Source: an uncultured Azospirillum sp.
Lineage (GTDB): Bacteria > Pseudomonadota > Alphaproteobacteria > Azospirillales > Azospirillaceae
Direction: 5' to 3'
Assembly: GCF_946480385.1 (NCBI RefSeq)
Contig: NZ_CAMLJP010000158.1
Location: 1 to 11,248 of the forward strand
DNA length: 11,248 bases
In this document: piece by piece, positions 1 to 5,685 of the stretch
How the letters are laid out: each line of letters begins with the position of its first letter
Position numbering within the stretch: the stretch's first letter is position 1
Position numbers and translations under genes: made by a program
The notes under the pieces: generated by a model
What the model saw: the letters and a program-made list of their open reading frames with translations, nothing else
What the model was told of the DNA's origin: nothing
Databases searched by the model: none

Positions 1-515
1 GCGCCGGGGATGCTGTCATCGTCGAGTTCGGGGACGATCTCGGCGGACGGGTCTTCCGACGGCTGCGCAGGAGCAGAGTCGGCTGGCTGCCGGGTTTGCG
101 GCTGTTTGGCAGACGGGGCTCCGAGCCCGTCGAGGATGCCGAGCCGGTCGGCCAGCCAGCGCACGGTCGACGGATCGCCGGCCGAGACCAGCCGTTCGAT
201 CTGCTCGACGACCAGACTGCGCAGCGAAGAGATGCGCAGGTCGGCCTCGCGGTTCAGGGCCTGCCGCTCCCACCAGACCCTGTGACGGAAATCCTTGGAT
301 CCGTAATAGGCCCGCCACAGGGTGGTGCGGCTGCACCCCATCGCGCGGGCGACGTAAAGGAAGCTGCTGCCGCGCGCCAGCATGCCGGCGGCCATGATCC
401 ATTGCTCCTCATGAAACTGCGAACCGGGAACCAGCGAGCCTTCGGACGGCACCGGCGGCTCCTCGGCCCAGAGGGGGAAGTGGTCGTTGGCGAGGGTACG
501 GCTGTCGAGGGGCAT
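1..515 (-). CDS. Helix-turn-helix protein of unknown role, 3' end cut by window edge
   Basis: An open frame runs from ATG at 513-515 to the window edge without a stop (171 complete codons seen). The start is supported by a CGGAG ribosome site ending 7 nt upstream. The N-terminal ~32 residues are short and proline-rich. Residues ~34-70 look like a helix-turn-helix, with recognition-helix-like MGCSRTTLWRAYY at 59-71. A basic/aromatic helix follows (FRHRVWWERQALNREADLR, 76-94), then a segment ending DPSTVRWLADRLG (114-126). The visible tail is rich in Ala, Pro, Gln, Asp and Glu and looks disordered. This architecture recalls phage small-terminase-type or recombinase-type HTH proteins, but I recognise no specific family and assign no function. 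The frame is minus strand, GC-rich and typical of the host, so it is probably native rather than part of the AT-rich gene to its right. Confidence 0.72.
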   Translation of the reverse strand, partial: MPLDSRTLANDHFPLWAEEPPVPSEGSLVPGSQFHEEQWIMAAGMLARGSSFLYVARAMGCSRTTLWRAYYGSKDFRHRVWWERQALNREADLRISSLRSLVVEQIERLVSAGDPSTVRWLADRLGILDGLGAPSAKQPQTRQPADSAPAQPSEDPSAEIVPELDDDSIPG

Positions 516-638
516 GGCGTCGCTCCGCAAGGTGATGGGACAGGGTGCGGAGAGGGTATAGGAAAATTGTCCGTTAGCGGGGAGCTTTGTGCAAAATCCG
601 CCGCGATCAATAGCTTGATGCCATTACCCTGGAACCCG

Positions 639-728
639 TCATTGCGCGCTGGTGGTGAGTGTTCCTTCCAGGCGGCGCAGCAGGGTCGTAAGCTGCTTCC
701 GCCCACCATCCGACAGACCGCCAAAAAA
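639..728 (-). pseudogene. Remnant of the C-terminal end of a MarR-like regulator
   Basis: On the minus strand an open frame ends with TGA at 639-641. It encodes a stretch beginning FFGGLSDGGRKQLTTLLRRL (its last codon at 669-671), followed by EGTLTTSAQ. This resembles the usual C-terminal helix of MarR-family repressors (LS-x-x-E/R-x-x-L-x-x-L-L-R-R-L). The frame stays open upstream only to an in-frame stop at 768-770. No DNA-binding domain or start codon is present, so at most the last tenth to fifth of a regulator survives. It lies where host-like GC-rich DNA gives way to the AT-richer HEPN gene, and a run of seven A on the plus strand (723-729) marks the edge of the similarity. It is short enough that chance similarity cannot be excluded. 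Confidence 0.4.
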
Positions 729-777
729 ACTAGATCGCCAGACCGGGCTTGCCAGCAGGGGATTGTTCTATCATCTG

Positions 778-783
778 TATAAT
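778..783 (+). promoter_or_regulatory. Consensus -10 element for the HEPN gene
   Basis: A perfect TATAAT lies 46 bp before the HEPN start codon, in the AT-rich leader. A convincing -35 at 16-18 bp spacing is missing; the nearest TTGCCA (749-754) is 23 bp away. The promoter may therefore be weak or activator-dependent. Confidence 0.45.
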
Positions 784-829
784 ATCTTTCGATTGCTGAA
801 ATTTCATTGATTATCGTTGGAGATCATAG

Positions 830-1693
830 ATGTTTTATACCCTGAATCACTTCAAGTCCGTGCTTGCAAATGAGTTTTTCGTTGAACCGGCAGACCAAAA
901 CTATCAGTTGGCTCGGTGGGCGAAAATCCATGGATTTCACCGGGAATTCTACTGGCAGGCAGTTCAAGCAATTGAGAAATACTGCAAGGCAGTTCTCGTA
1001 CTTAACGGGGATAGTGTCATTAGTTATGGCCACAATATTGAGAAACTTTTCAATCGATGCTGCAAAAAGCTTGGCGAATTGGTGGTGCAGCGCTTTGAGC
1101 GTCCGGCGGAGTTTCCGCAAGAACTCTGGAGCGATGAAGATCCGGGGCAGTTTCTCCGATTTCTTTATCAGCAAGGAAACCCGAACAGTCGATATGGAAT
1201 GACATCGTGGTTTAACCGCCCAAGTGATCTTGTGAAACTTGACTGCCTTGTCTTTAGTCTTCGGCGCTGCGCGATCGGCATTGACTGGGTTGTCGGTACG
1301 GACTTCAGCGTTAACCCAGAGCTCCTCGAATTCACCGGGAAATCTTTTGCAGAAGTGCTGCGTGCGAAGCCCACATATCAGGTTCGAGAGGGTTTTAGAA
1401 TTGTTTCGTCTCCCGCGATTTTGTCCGGAGAGAACATTGCAGACTCTTTGACCATGTGGAATTTTCAAATAGCATCCACGCCGTCTAACCTTGATCGACC
1501 ACTACCGCCGTCCATGTCCACAATCATTGGTCCCGCTCGAAACTCATTGTTGCACATCGTCTGTAATGCGATGAACAAACACCAGGGCAAGGAGATTGAT
1601 AAAATTCTTCGAGAAGGGGCGGCATGGATATTGGATACGATCAGACTTGATACACAGGCAATGGAATTATTCAAATCTTATAAAATTCTTTAA
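830..1693 (+). CDS. HEPN-domain protein in AT-richer, probably transferred DNA
   Basis: The 287-residue product starts at ATG 830, with GGAG at 819-822 spaced 7 nt away. Residues ~25-80 fit a HEPN domain: FYWQAVQAIEKYCKAVLVLNG (40-60), then YGHNIEKLF (66-74), the equivalent of the conserved tHdl helix. This N-terminal block is the best evidence for family. Further on, NRPSDLVKLDCLVFSLRR (129-146) looks like a conserved helical block. Near the C-terminus RNSLLH (237-242) matches the R-N-x3-H motif used by HEPN ribonucleases, though it lies far from the N-terminal domain and could be chance. No signal peptide or membrane segment is seen. The gene is much less GC-rich than its neighbours (bases 1021-1080 contain only 22 G/C), which suggests horizontal transfer. 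HEPN proteins often serve in defence, toxin-antitoxin or nucleotide-related systems; no nucleotidyltransferase (MNT) partner is seen here. Function is unassigned. Confidence 0.8.
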   Translation: MFYTLNHFKSVLANEFFVEPADQNYQLARWAKIHGFHREFYWQAVQAIEKYCKAVLVLNGDSVISYGHNIEKLFNRCCKKLGELVVQRFERPAEFPQELWSDEDPGQFLRFLYQQGNPNSRYGMTSWFNRPSDLVKLDCLVFSLRRCAIGIDWVVGTDFSVNPELLEFTGKSFAEVLRAKPTYQVREGFRIVSSPAILSGENIADSLTMWNFQIASTPSNLDRPLPPSMSTIIGPARNSLLHIVCNAMNKHQGKEIDKILREGAAWILDTIRLDTQAMELFKSYKIL

Positions 1694-1716
1694 ATAACAT
1701 ACAAGATGAGAAAGCG

Positions 1717-1739
1717 GCACCACTGGTTGCCCAGGGTGC
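1717..1739. terminator. Hairpin between convergent HEPN and brnA genes
   Basis: GCACC-a-CTGG (1717-1726) pairs with CCAGGGTGC (1731-1739) around a TTGC loop, giving nine pairs with one bulged A. It sits in the 68-bp gap between two convergent genes, the right place for a shared terminator. No T-run follows on either side, so it is only a candidate. Confidence 0.3.
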
Positions 1740-1761
1740 TGCTGCCGGATCAGTGGGAGGT

Positions 1762-2085
1762 TCAGGCGCGCTTCTTGGCGCGCTCGTGCTCCATGTAAGC
1801 CCGGAGCACGGCGTTGATTTTGCTCTGGTAGCGGTCGCTGTTCGTACGGAACCACTCCAACACATCCGAATCCAGGCGGATGCTGATCGCCTGCTTGGCC
1901 GGCGGCTCGACGATGCGGGCGGTCTCGAACCATGCTTCGTCGACCAGCGGTGCCGCGTCGGGATCGCTGCGCACGGCGGCGTCGATGTCGGCATCGGTCT
2001 GGCGGTCGGCCTGCGACCAGTCAGCCGTCCGCTTGCGGGGCGACGCCAGAGAGCGTCGCGTGATACGCTCGTTGTTCGCGTCCAT
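1762..2085 (-). CDS. brnA: BrnA family antitoxin, ribbon-helix-helix repressor
   Basis: The 107-residue protein is read from ATG 2083-2085, chosen because AAGGA stands 6 nt upstream. An in-frame ATG at 2121 would add 12 residues but lengthen the overlap with brnT. The C-terminal region, KQAISIRLDSDVLEWFRTNSDRYQSKINAVLRAYMEHERAKKRA, is the ribbon-helix-helix seen in BrnA proteins: a short beta strand with alternating residues, then helices with the VLEWFR and KINAVLRAYM patterns. The N-terminal half is acidic and hydrophilic, and in this family it wraps the toxin. The family neutralises BrnT and represses the operon as a tetrameric complex. The gene overlaps the 3' end of brnT by 65 bp, so the two are translationally linked in the toxin-first order typical of BrnTA. 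The last bases lie 68 bp from the convergent HEPN gene. Confidence 0.87.
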   Translation of the reverse strand: MDANNERITRRSLASPRKRTADWSQADRQTDADIDAAVRSDPDAAPLVDEAWFETARIVEPPAKQAISIRLDSDVLEWFRTNSDRYQSKINAVLRAYMEHERAKKRA

Positions 2086-2317
2086 TGGCTTTCCTTGCTG
2101 AGATGATGCGGCGGGCGCCATCGCGCCAAGTGTAAACGATCACCAGCAGCCGGCCATCCACCTCGCCGTAGGCGATGATGCGTGTCTCTCCGTTGTGATC
2201 GCGCGGGTCATTCTTCTCCAGCACAAGGCCTTCGAAGATGTAGATGGCATCCTCAAAATCGATGCCGTGCTTAATAATGTTCGCGTCGCGCTTACGCTCG
2301 TCCCACTCGAAATCCAT
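2021..2317 (-). CDS. brnT: BrnT family ribonuclease toxin
   Basis: The 98-residue toxin starts at ATG 2315-2317, with GGGGAGAG (2326-2333) 8 nt upstream. The frame continues open further upstream but only through promoter sequence. The sequence follows the BrnT family throughout: FEWDERKRDANIIKHGIDFEDA (residues 3-24), a central EKNDPRDHNGETRI block, then LLVIVYTWRDGARRIISARKANGRE. BrnT has a RelE/barnase-like fold and cleaves RNA when free of BrnA. The RRIISARKA segment is the best-conserved family signature and is intact, and no truncation or frameshift is visible. The pair could act as an addiction module for the replicon, since it lies just downstream of rep on the same strand, but it has its own promoter and is separated from rep by a repeat element. 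Confidence 0.9.
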   Translation of the reverse strand: MDFEWDERKRDANIIKHGIDFEDAIYIFEGLVLEKNDPRDHNGETRIIAYGEVDGRLLVIVYTWRDGARRIISARKANGREQRAYHATLSGVAPQADG

Positions 2318-2470
2318 TTTCTGCACTCTCCCCTGGGACGGCGCACAGCCATCCTGACTTGCGTGAATTTCCCATTTCACTCTTCCCTTCAGTTTGATTG
2401 AGCAGCGGGGCTCGCCCTCCCGCGCCGCTATTGCGCTACTGTATCGGCGTGCGTTTGCGCAATGCAAATG

Positions 2471-2499
2471 TATATACAGGTGACGCGTCGCGTGGTCAA
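2471..2499 (-). promoter_or_regulatory. brnTA promoter with a palindromic candidate operator
   Basis: On the minus strand TTGACC (2494-2499) and TATATA (2471-2476) are separated by exactly 17 bp, a good sigma70 promoter. The perfect 10-bp palindrome TGTATATACA (2469-2478) covers the -10. A second palindrome, TTGCGCAA (2455-2462), and the pair ATTGCGC (2430-2436) / GCGCAAT (2457-2463) lie just downstream. BrnA is a known autorepressor, so these are candidate operators. The leader to brnT is about 145 nt. Confidence 0.6.
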
Positions 2500-2530
2500 T
2501 CCCCCTGTCCCTAAGGGCCACCGTCGCCGA

Positions 2531-2772
2531 TAAGGATTGGGGCGATTTAGCAGGGTGCCGGCGAACCCGCGGCAGAGCTGAATGGTCTGAGCTGCATCAG
2601 CGCTGGTCCTCGGAATGGCGTCCCTCGGCGGTCATCCCCGCGAAGGCGGGGATCCAGAGTTTCCGGTGCAAAGGCTTGCTAAGCCTGGATTCCCGCCTGC
2701 GCGGGAATGACGGCTGAGAGAGGCGCGTGGTGTGATTCGGCGGGAAGCGGCTCGACATCCCCCCAATCCTTA
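2531..2772. repeat. 12-bp inverted repeat bracketing the rep-brnT gap
   Basis: TAAGGATTGGGG (2531-2542) and CCCCAATCCTTA (2761-2772) are perfect inverse complements. The right copy overlaps the isolated iteron at the rep stop codon. The left copy keeps the iteron core only as ATAAGGAT (2530-2537), with no flanking C-run. The enclosed ~218 bp holds a REP-like element and no gene. Confidence 0.5.
2631..2711. repeat. REP-like palindromic intergenic element
   Basis: The 81-bp element begins GTCATCCCCGCG and ends CGCGGGAATGAC. Each end also folds on itself: TCCCCGCG-AAGG-CGGGGA at the left, and TTCCCGC-CTG-CGCGGGAA at the right. GGATCCAG near the left pairs with CTGGATT near the right, so the whole can fold as one long stem. 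This GTCATTCCCGCG...GGGAATCCAG type of repeat is widespread between genes in proteobacteria. Lying just after the rep stop codon, it may end rep transcription. Confidence 0.7.
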
Positions 2773-2784
2773 CGTCTCGGGGGA
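2766..2784 (+). repeat. Isolated iteron across the rep stop codon
   Basis: ATCCTTAC-GTCT-CGGGGGA matches the 19-bp origin iteron in all core positions. It lies about 1.4 kb from the main array and overlaps the TAA stop (2770-2772) and the last codons of rep. Confidence 0.75.
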
Positions 2785-4170
2785 GGCCGCCTTCGCCGCT
2801 TTCGGCTTGCGGGCCGCGACCTCGAAGGCGACGTCCTCGATCATCCCGGCGGTGAGGGAGGACAGGGCCGATTTCAGGCTCGGCCAGTGGTTCATGCGGG
2901 CGGTGTCGGCGACGGCGGCGTTCTTGGCCTTCAGGACGAGGCGGCGGCCGCCCTGGGGGGCTTCCTCCACCCGTTCCGGCTCCAGTTCGGCCAGCAGCGG
3001 GGCGGGGACCTTGCCCTTCAGGGCGTGCAGGACGGCGGCCCACAGGGCGGTCACGTCATCGGCGTCGGGCAGCGGGCCGAGGTCGGCGAGGCCGGATTCT
3101 ACGGGATCGGCGGGGGCGACGGTGTCGACCTTGCCGATGCGGCGCGCGCGGCGGCCGGCGCTGTGGCGTTCGCGCTCCAGATAGGTCTCGGCCGCCTCCT
3201 CCTCGTCCTTGGCGTCGAAATCGAGGGTCACCGCCTCGATCTTGCGGCCTTTCCGCTTCATCTTGTCTTCCGGCATGCTGACGCGGAAGGGGGCGAGCTG
3301 GTTCACCTCGGAGATGGCGCGGTCGATGGTGCGGGTGCGCAGGATGCCGAAATCCTTGTAGGCGCCCTCCGGCACGTTCATCAGCTTGCGCAGCGTGTCG
3401 ATGTCCAGCTCCAGCGACGGATAGTCCATCTGGTAGCGCTGCATGCCGATCTCGTAGAGCTTCAGCGCATAGGTGCTGGTGACCTTGACCATCGCCGGGC
3501 CGGACAGCTTGGCCCACAGCTGGGACGAGCGCTGGATTTCCAGGAAGGCGTCGGTAAACTGGAAATGGATGTCGGCGGCGTCGCTGTCCTCCTCCTCCTC
3601 CGGCCGGACATAGCTGGAGAGGATGCGCAGTTCGGCGCGCGACCGGCGGCCGCGGAAGGGGCCGATGACCACGAGGCTGGAGTCGAAAATCTCCTTCAGC
3701 GCGTCGAAGATCCGCTCGTTGCCCTTGTGGTTGCCGCGCACCACGCGCTTGGGCAGGCGGTAGAGCTTGTTGGCGAAATTCTGGCTGCCGGCCAGATGGA
3801 TCATGAAGTTCAGCATCTTCTGCGCCGGCAGCGACAGGCGCGTGCCGTTGGCGGGATAGCTGTAGACCGCCTCCGCCGCCTTGATCAGATGCTTGTAGCC
3901 GTCGCGCTCGAAGGTGGCGCTGGCGACGCGGGCGGTCAGGCCGGCGACCGGGGCGGCGGATTCGGGACCGACCGCCGGCAGGGTGGCCGCGGCGCCGTCG
4001 CCGTCGATCACCGCGCCGCCGGCCAGATCCTCCGGACCCAGGACGACGAGATTCGCGGCGGCGGTCTTCGCCGTGTTGGCCATGTTCGCCTTCGTGGGCG
4101 CAGCCGCGTCCGACGGGACGGACTCCTCCGCCACCGCACCGCGCGCCTTCCTGCGCCCCGTACCCGCCAT
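2770..4170 (-). CDS. Rep_3-type replication initiator with DnaA domain I-like C-terminus
   Basis: The 466-residue initiator starts at ATG 4168-4170, with GGGAGGA (4176-4182) 5 nt upstream. Residues 1-85 are Ala-rich and look disordered. Residues ~90-190 (SLPAQKMLNFMIHLAG, LYRLPKRVVRG, LRILSSYVRP) form the first winged-helix region. Residues ~200-315 form the second, with the Rep_3 signature YALKLYEIGMQRYQM, LDIDTLRKLMNVPEGAYKDFGILRTRTIDRAISEVNQ (234-290). An acidic and arginine-rich linker follows. Residues ~370-452 (DVTALWAAVLHALKGKVPA... LVLKAKNAAVADTARM... VAFEV) resemble DnaA domain I. Rep_3 proteins bind iterons as monomers to open the origin and bind an operator as dimers to repress their own gene; iterons and an inverted half-site pair of matching sequence lie directly upstream. 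It is longer than typical Rep_3 proteins (~250-350) because of the tails at both ends. No parA/parB is visible in the window. Confidence 0.9.
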   Translation of the reverse strand: MAGTGRRKARGAVAEESVPSDAAAPTKANMANTAKTAAANLVVLGPEDLAGGAVIDGDGAAATLPAVGPESAAPVAGLTARVASATFERDGYKHLIKAAEAVYSYPANGTRLSLPAQKMLNFMIHLAGSQNFANKLYRLPKRVVRGNHKGNERIFDALKEIFDSSLVVIGPFRGRRSRAELRILSSYVRPEEEEDSDAADIHFQFTDAFLEIQRSSQLWAKLSGPAMVKVTSTYALKLYEIGMQRYQMDYPSLELDIDTLRKLMNVPEGAYKDFGILRTRTIDRAISEVNQLAPFRVSMPEDKMKRKGRKIEAVTLDFDAKDEEEAAETYLERERHSAGRRARRIGKVDTVAPADPVESGLADLGPLPDADDVTALWAAVLHALKGKVPAPLLAELEPERVEEAPQGGRRLVLKAKNAAVADTARMNHWPSLKSALSSLTAGMIEDVAFEVAARKPKAAKAASPET

Positions 4171-4206
4171 CGCCGTCCTCCCGCGAAATCGAGCGAGGCT
4201 AAATCA

Positions 4207-4233
4207 ATCCTTACCCCAAAAACAAGTAAGGAA
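4207..4233. promoter_or_regulatory. Inverted half-iterons: likely rep operator
   Basis: ATCCTTAC (4207-4214) and GTAAGGAA (4226-4233) are inverted copies of the conserved iteron half, separated by 11 bp, without the G-run half. They lie 25-50 bp before the ribosome site of rep, where promoter elements would be expected (TTGTTT at 4220-4225 on the minus strand is a possible -35). In Rep_3 plasmids such as F, R6K and pPS10, Rep dimers repress at inverted partial iterons, so autorepression is the likely role. Confidence 0.65.
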
Positions 4234-4258
4234 AGGGTCGCGCCGAAGAATCCCGATC

Positions 4259-4350
4259 ATCCTTACATCCTGGGGGCGGAACCCTTACGCCCCGGGGGGT
4301 GTGCGACTCGCCCCCACCCGGTAAGGCTGTTTCCCCCACCCTGTAAGGAA
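4259..4350. repeat. Iteron group 1: two forward, two reverse copies
   Basis: Forward copies lie at 4259-4277 (ATCCTTACATCCTGGGGGC) and 4281-4299 (ACCCTTAC-GCCC-CGGGGGG). Reverse copies lie at 4310-4328 and 4332-4350. Within each pair the starts are exactly 22 bp apart, two helical turns, so bound Rep molecules would line up on one face. The two pairs face each other. Confidence 0.8.
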
Positions 4351-4555
4351 GATTCGATGCGACTCGCGGGCTCTCTTGGGGTTTCGCGCCGACGAATCCT
4401 CTTAAAAGGGAAAGGGAGAGGCGAGTGCACGCTAAGTGCCGGATCTGCCGAGGCTTCCGATCTGCGAATCTCAGCCGGACAGGCCGGTCGGGAGGTCTGC
4501 ATACTGCGAATCACGGCGACTCGAGTCTGCGGAGCGGCGTCAGGGGGCGTGCTCT

Positions 4556-4672
4556 ATCCTTACTGCCTGGGGGCGTTCGGGCATTTTTGCTGTTCGGGGG
4601 TCGGTGGACAAGCGCCATCCTTACGGCTTGGGGGCACCCGATGCCGGATCCAGGCCCCCGAGAGGTAAGGAT
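4556..4672. repeat. Iteron group 2: two forward, one reverse copy
   Basis: Forward copies lie at 4556-4574 (spacer TGCC) and 4617-4635 (spacer GGCT), both with perfect consensus halves. A reverse copy lies at 4654-4672 (spacer CTCT when read in the forward sense). Confidence 0.8.
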
Positions 4673-4736
4673 GACGGGAGTTTGCGGCGTTGGGAGTTCG
4701 ATTCTGGAGCGTGTCAGGAGTCTCAAGGGCTTAACC

Positions 4737-4838
4737 GCCCCCAGGATGTAAGGAAGCCCGACCCCAAGCCGTAAGGATTGGAGAGGCGGGCTTATCGATG
4801 ATAGCGGGGCGGGATCTGGCCCCCCAGGGAGTAAGGAT
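4737..4838 (-). repeat. Iteron group 3: three reverse copies
   Basis: Reverse copies lie at 4737-4755, 4760-4778 and 4820-4838. The first two starts are 23 bp apart. The last copy is followed by AT-rich DNA leading to the end of the TauE/SafE gene. Confidence 0.8.
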
Positions 4839-4882
4839 GGAAATCGGAGAACAGGCTAGTAGATTGATTTGAAATGTTTTTC

Positions 4883-5635
4883 TCAATGGGCTGCCAGCAG
4901 GAACAGGCCCTGGCCGAGATAAACGCTCGCGGTTCCCATCACCAGATAGCGGCTCCACAGGCGGAATTGGGCGTCGCTCATGCGATCCAGAACGCGGCGG
5001 GAGAGATTCGTGCCGAGCAGGGCCATGGCGATCGACATCAGGATCACGGTCGCTTCCACCGTCTCATCGGCGCTGCCGGCCACCAGCGGGGCGAAGTAAG
5101 CGATCTTCACCAGATGGCCAACCGACTGGATGGCGGCCTTGGTGGCGACCACGCTCTGGCGGGTCATGGCGCTGCGGATGAAGAAGGCGTCGAGCAAGGG
5201 GCCGGAGATTCCGGCGAGCAGCTGGATCCCCATGCAGAGGAAGCCGCCCAGCACGCCGTGCAGCGGCTTCTGCGCGTTCAGCGCCCAACGGGCGGGGATG
5301 GCGAGCGCCAGGAAGGGCGTCAGTCCCAGAATCAGCAGCGACACCGCACGGTCGGGCACGGCGCCGACCAGGGCGAACAGCAGGCCGGCCACCGAGCCGC
5401 CCAGCGCGAATCGCAGGATGATCGGCCAGACCACATGGCGGCGCCACAGCCACGCCCGCCAGCCGTTGGAGGCGAACTGGGTCACGCCATGCAGCAGCAT
5501 CGCCGACGGCACCGGCAGCAGAATCAGCAACAGGCCCATCAGCACCATGCCGCCGGCCATGCCGAACAGGCCCGACAGAAACGAGGTCACGAGAACGGTG
5601 AGGCCAAGCCCCACCATCAGCGGAAGCGTCAGCAT
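4883..5635 (-). CDS. TauE/SafE family membrane permease
   Basis: The 250-residue protein is hydrophobic over most of its length, with about seven to eight predicted membrane segments, as in the TauE/SafE (DUF81) family. Family features include the N-terminal glycine-rich repeat SGLFGMAGGM (21-30) in the first helix pair and HGVTQFASNGWRA (49-61) after the second. A half-repeat follows around GFLCMGIQLLAGISGPLLDAFF. These permeases are linked to export or uptake of sulfite, sulfonates, sulfoacetate and other small anions; the substrate cannot be told from sequence. The start is ATG 5633-5635; no strong ribosome site precedes it, so the exact start is less certain. It diverges from the LysR gene across 118 bp, a classic regulator-target layout, and its 3' end abuts the plasmid origin without a visible terminator. 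Confidence 0.86.
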   Translation of the reverse strand: MLTLPLMVGLGLTVLVTSFLSGLFGMAGGMVLMGLLLILLPVPSAMLLHGVTQFASNGWRAWLWRRHVVWPIILRFALGGSVAGLLFALVGAVPDRAVSLLILGLTPFLALAIPARWALNAQKPLHGVLGGFLCMGIQLLAGISGPLLDAFFIRSAMTRQSVVATKAAIQSVGHLVKIAYFAPLVAGSADETVEATVILMSIAMALLGTNLSRRVLDRMSDAQFRLWSRYLVMGTASVYLGQGLFLLAAH

Positions 5636-5685
5636 GGATAAGCCCGAATGTCAGAGATGATGCGGAAAAACTCGCACGCGCGCGG

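Larger units (their letters stand above)
4207..4838. other. Iteron-type plasmid origin region (oriV) upstream of rep
   Basis: This gene-free stretch contains ten 19-bp iterons in three groups, the rep operator and eleven GANTC sites. In a common orientation the invariant parts are CCTTAC at positions 3-8 and GGGG at positions 14-17; the four bases between are variable. Iterons at 4617 and 4760 share the spacer GGCT, and those at 4259 and 4737 share ATCC, as inverted counterparts. The segment 4839-4885, next to the last iteron, is clearly more AT-rich than the rest and could be a duplex-unwinding element. No strong DnaA box was found. Confidence 0.8.

Noticed and set aside
16..782. Open frames at 16-402 (-), 254-724 (-) and 96-782 (+)
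   Set aside because: They conflict with the better minus-strand HTH frame 1-515, which has a ribosome site, normal composition and an HTH pattern; these translate to low-complexity Arg/Pro/Ala sequence.
824..1468. 214-codon minus-strand frame opposite the HEPN gene
   Set aside because: It has no ribosome site or recognisable domain and lies opposite a gene with a good start and HEPN pattern.
4603..4611. Possible DnaA box (TTGTCCACC on the minus strand)
   Set aside because: Only 7 of 9 bases match TTATCCACA and there is no second copy nearby; one such match is expected by chance.
2707..4668. 653-codon open frame on the plus strand opposite rep and across the origin
   Set aside because: It is antisense to the clearly recognisable Rep gene and runs through the iterons. 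Its Gly/Ala/Arg/Gln/Asp-rich product has no domain. Such long antisense frames are expected in high-GC DNA.
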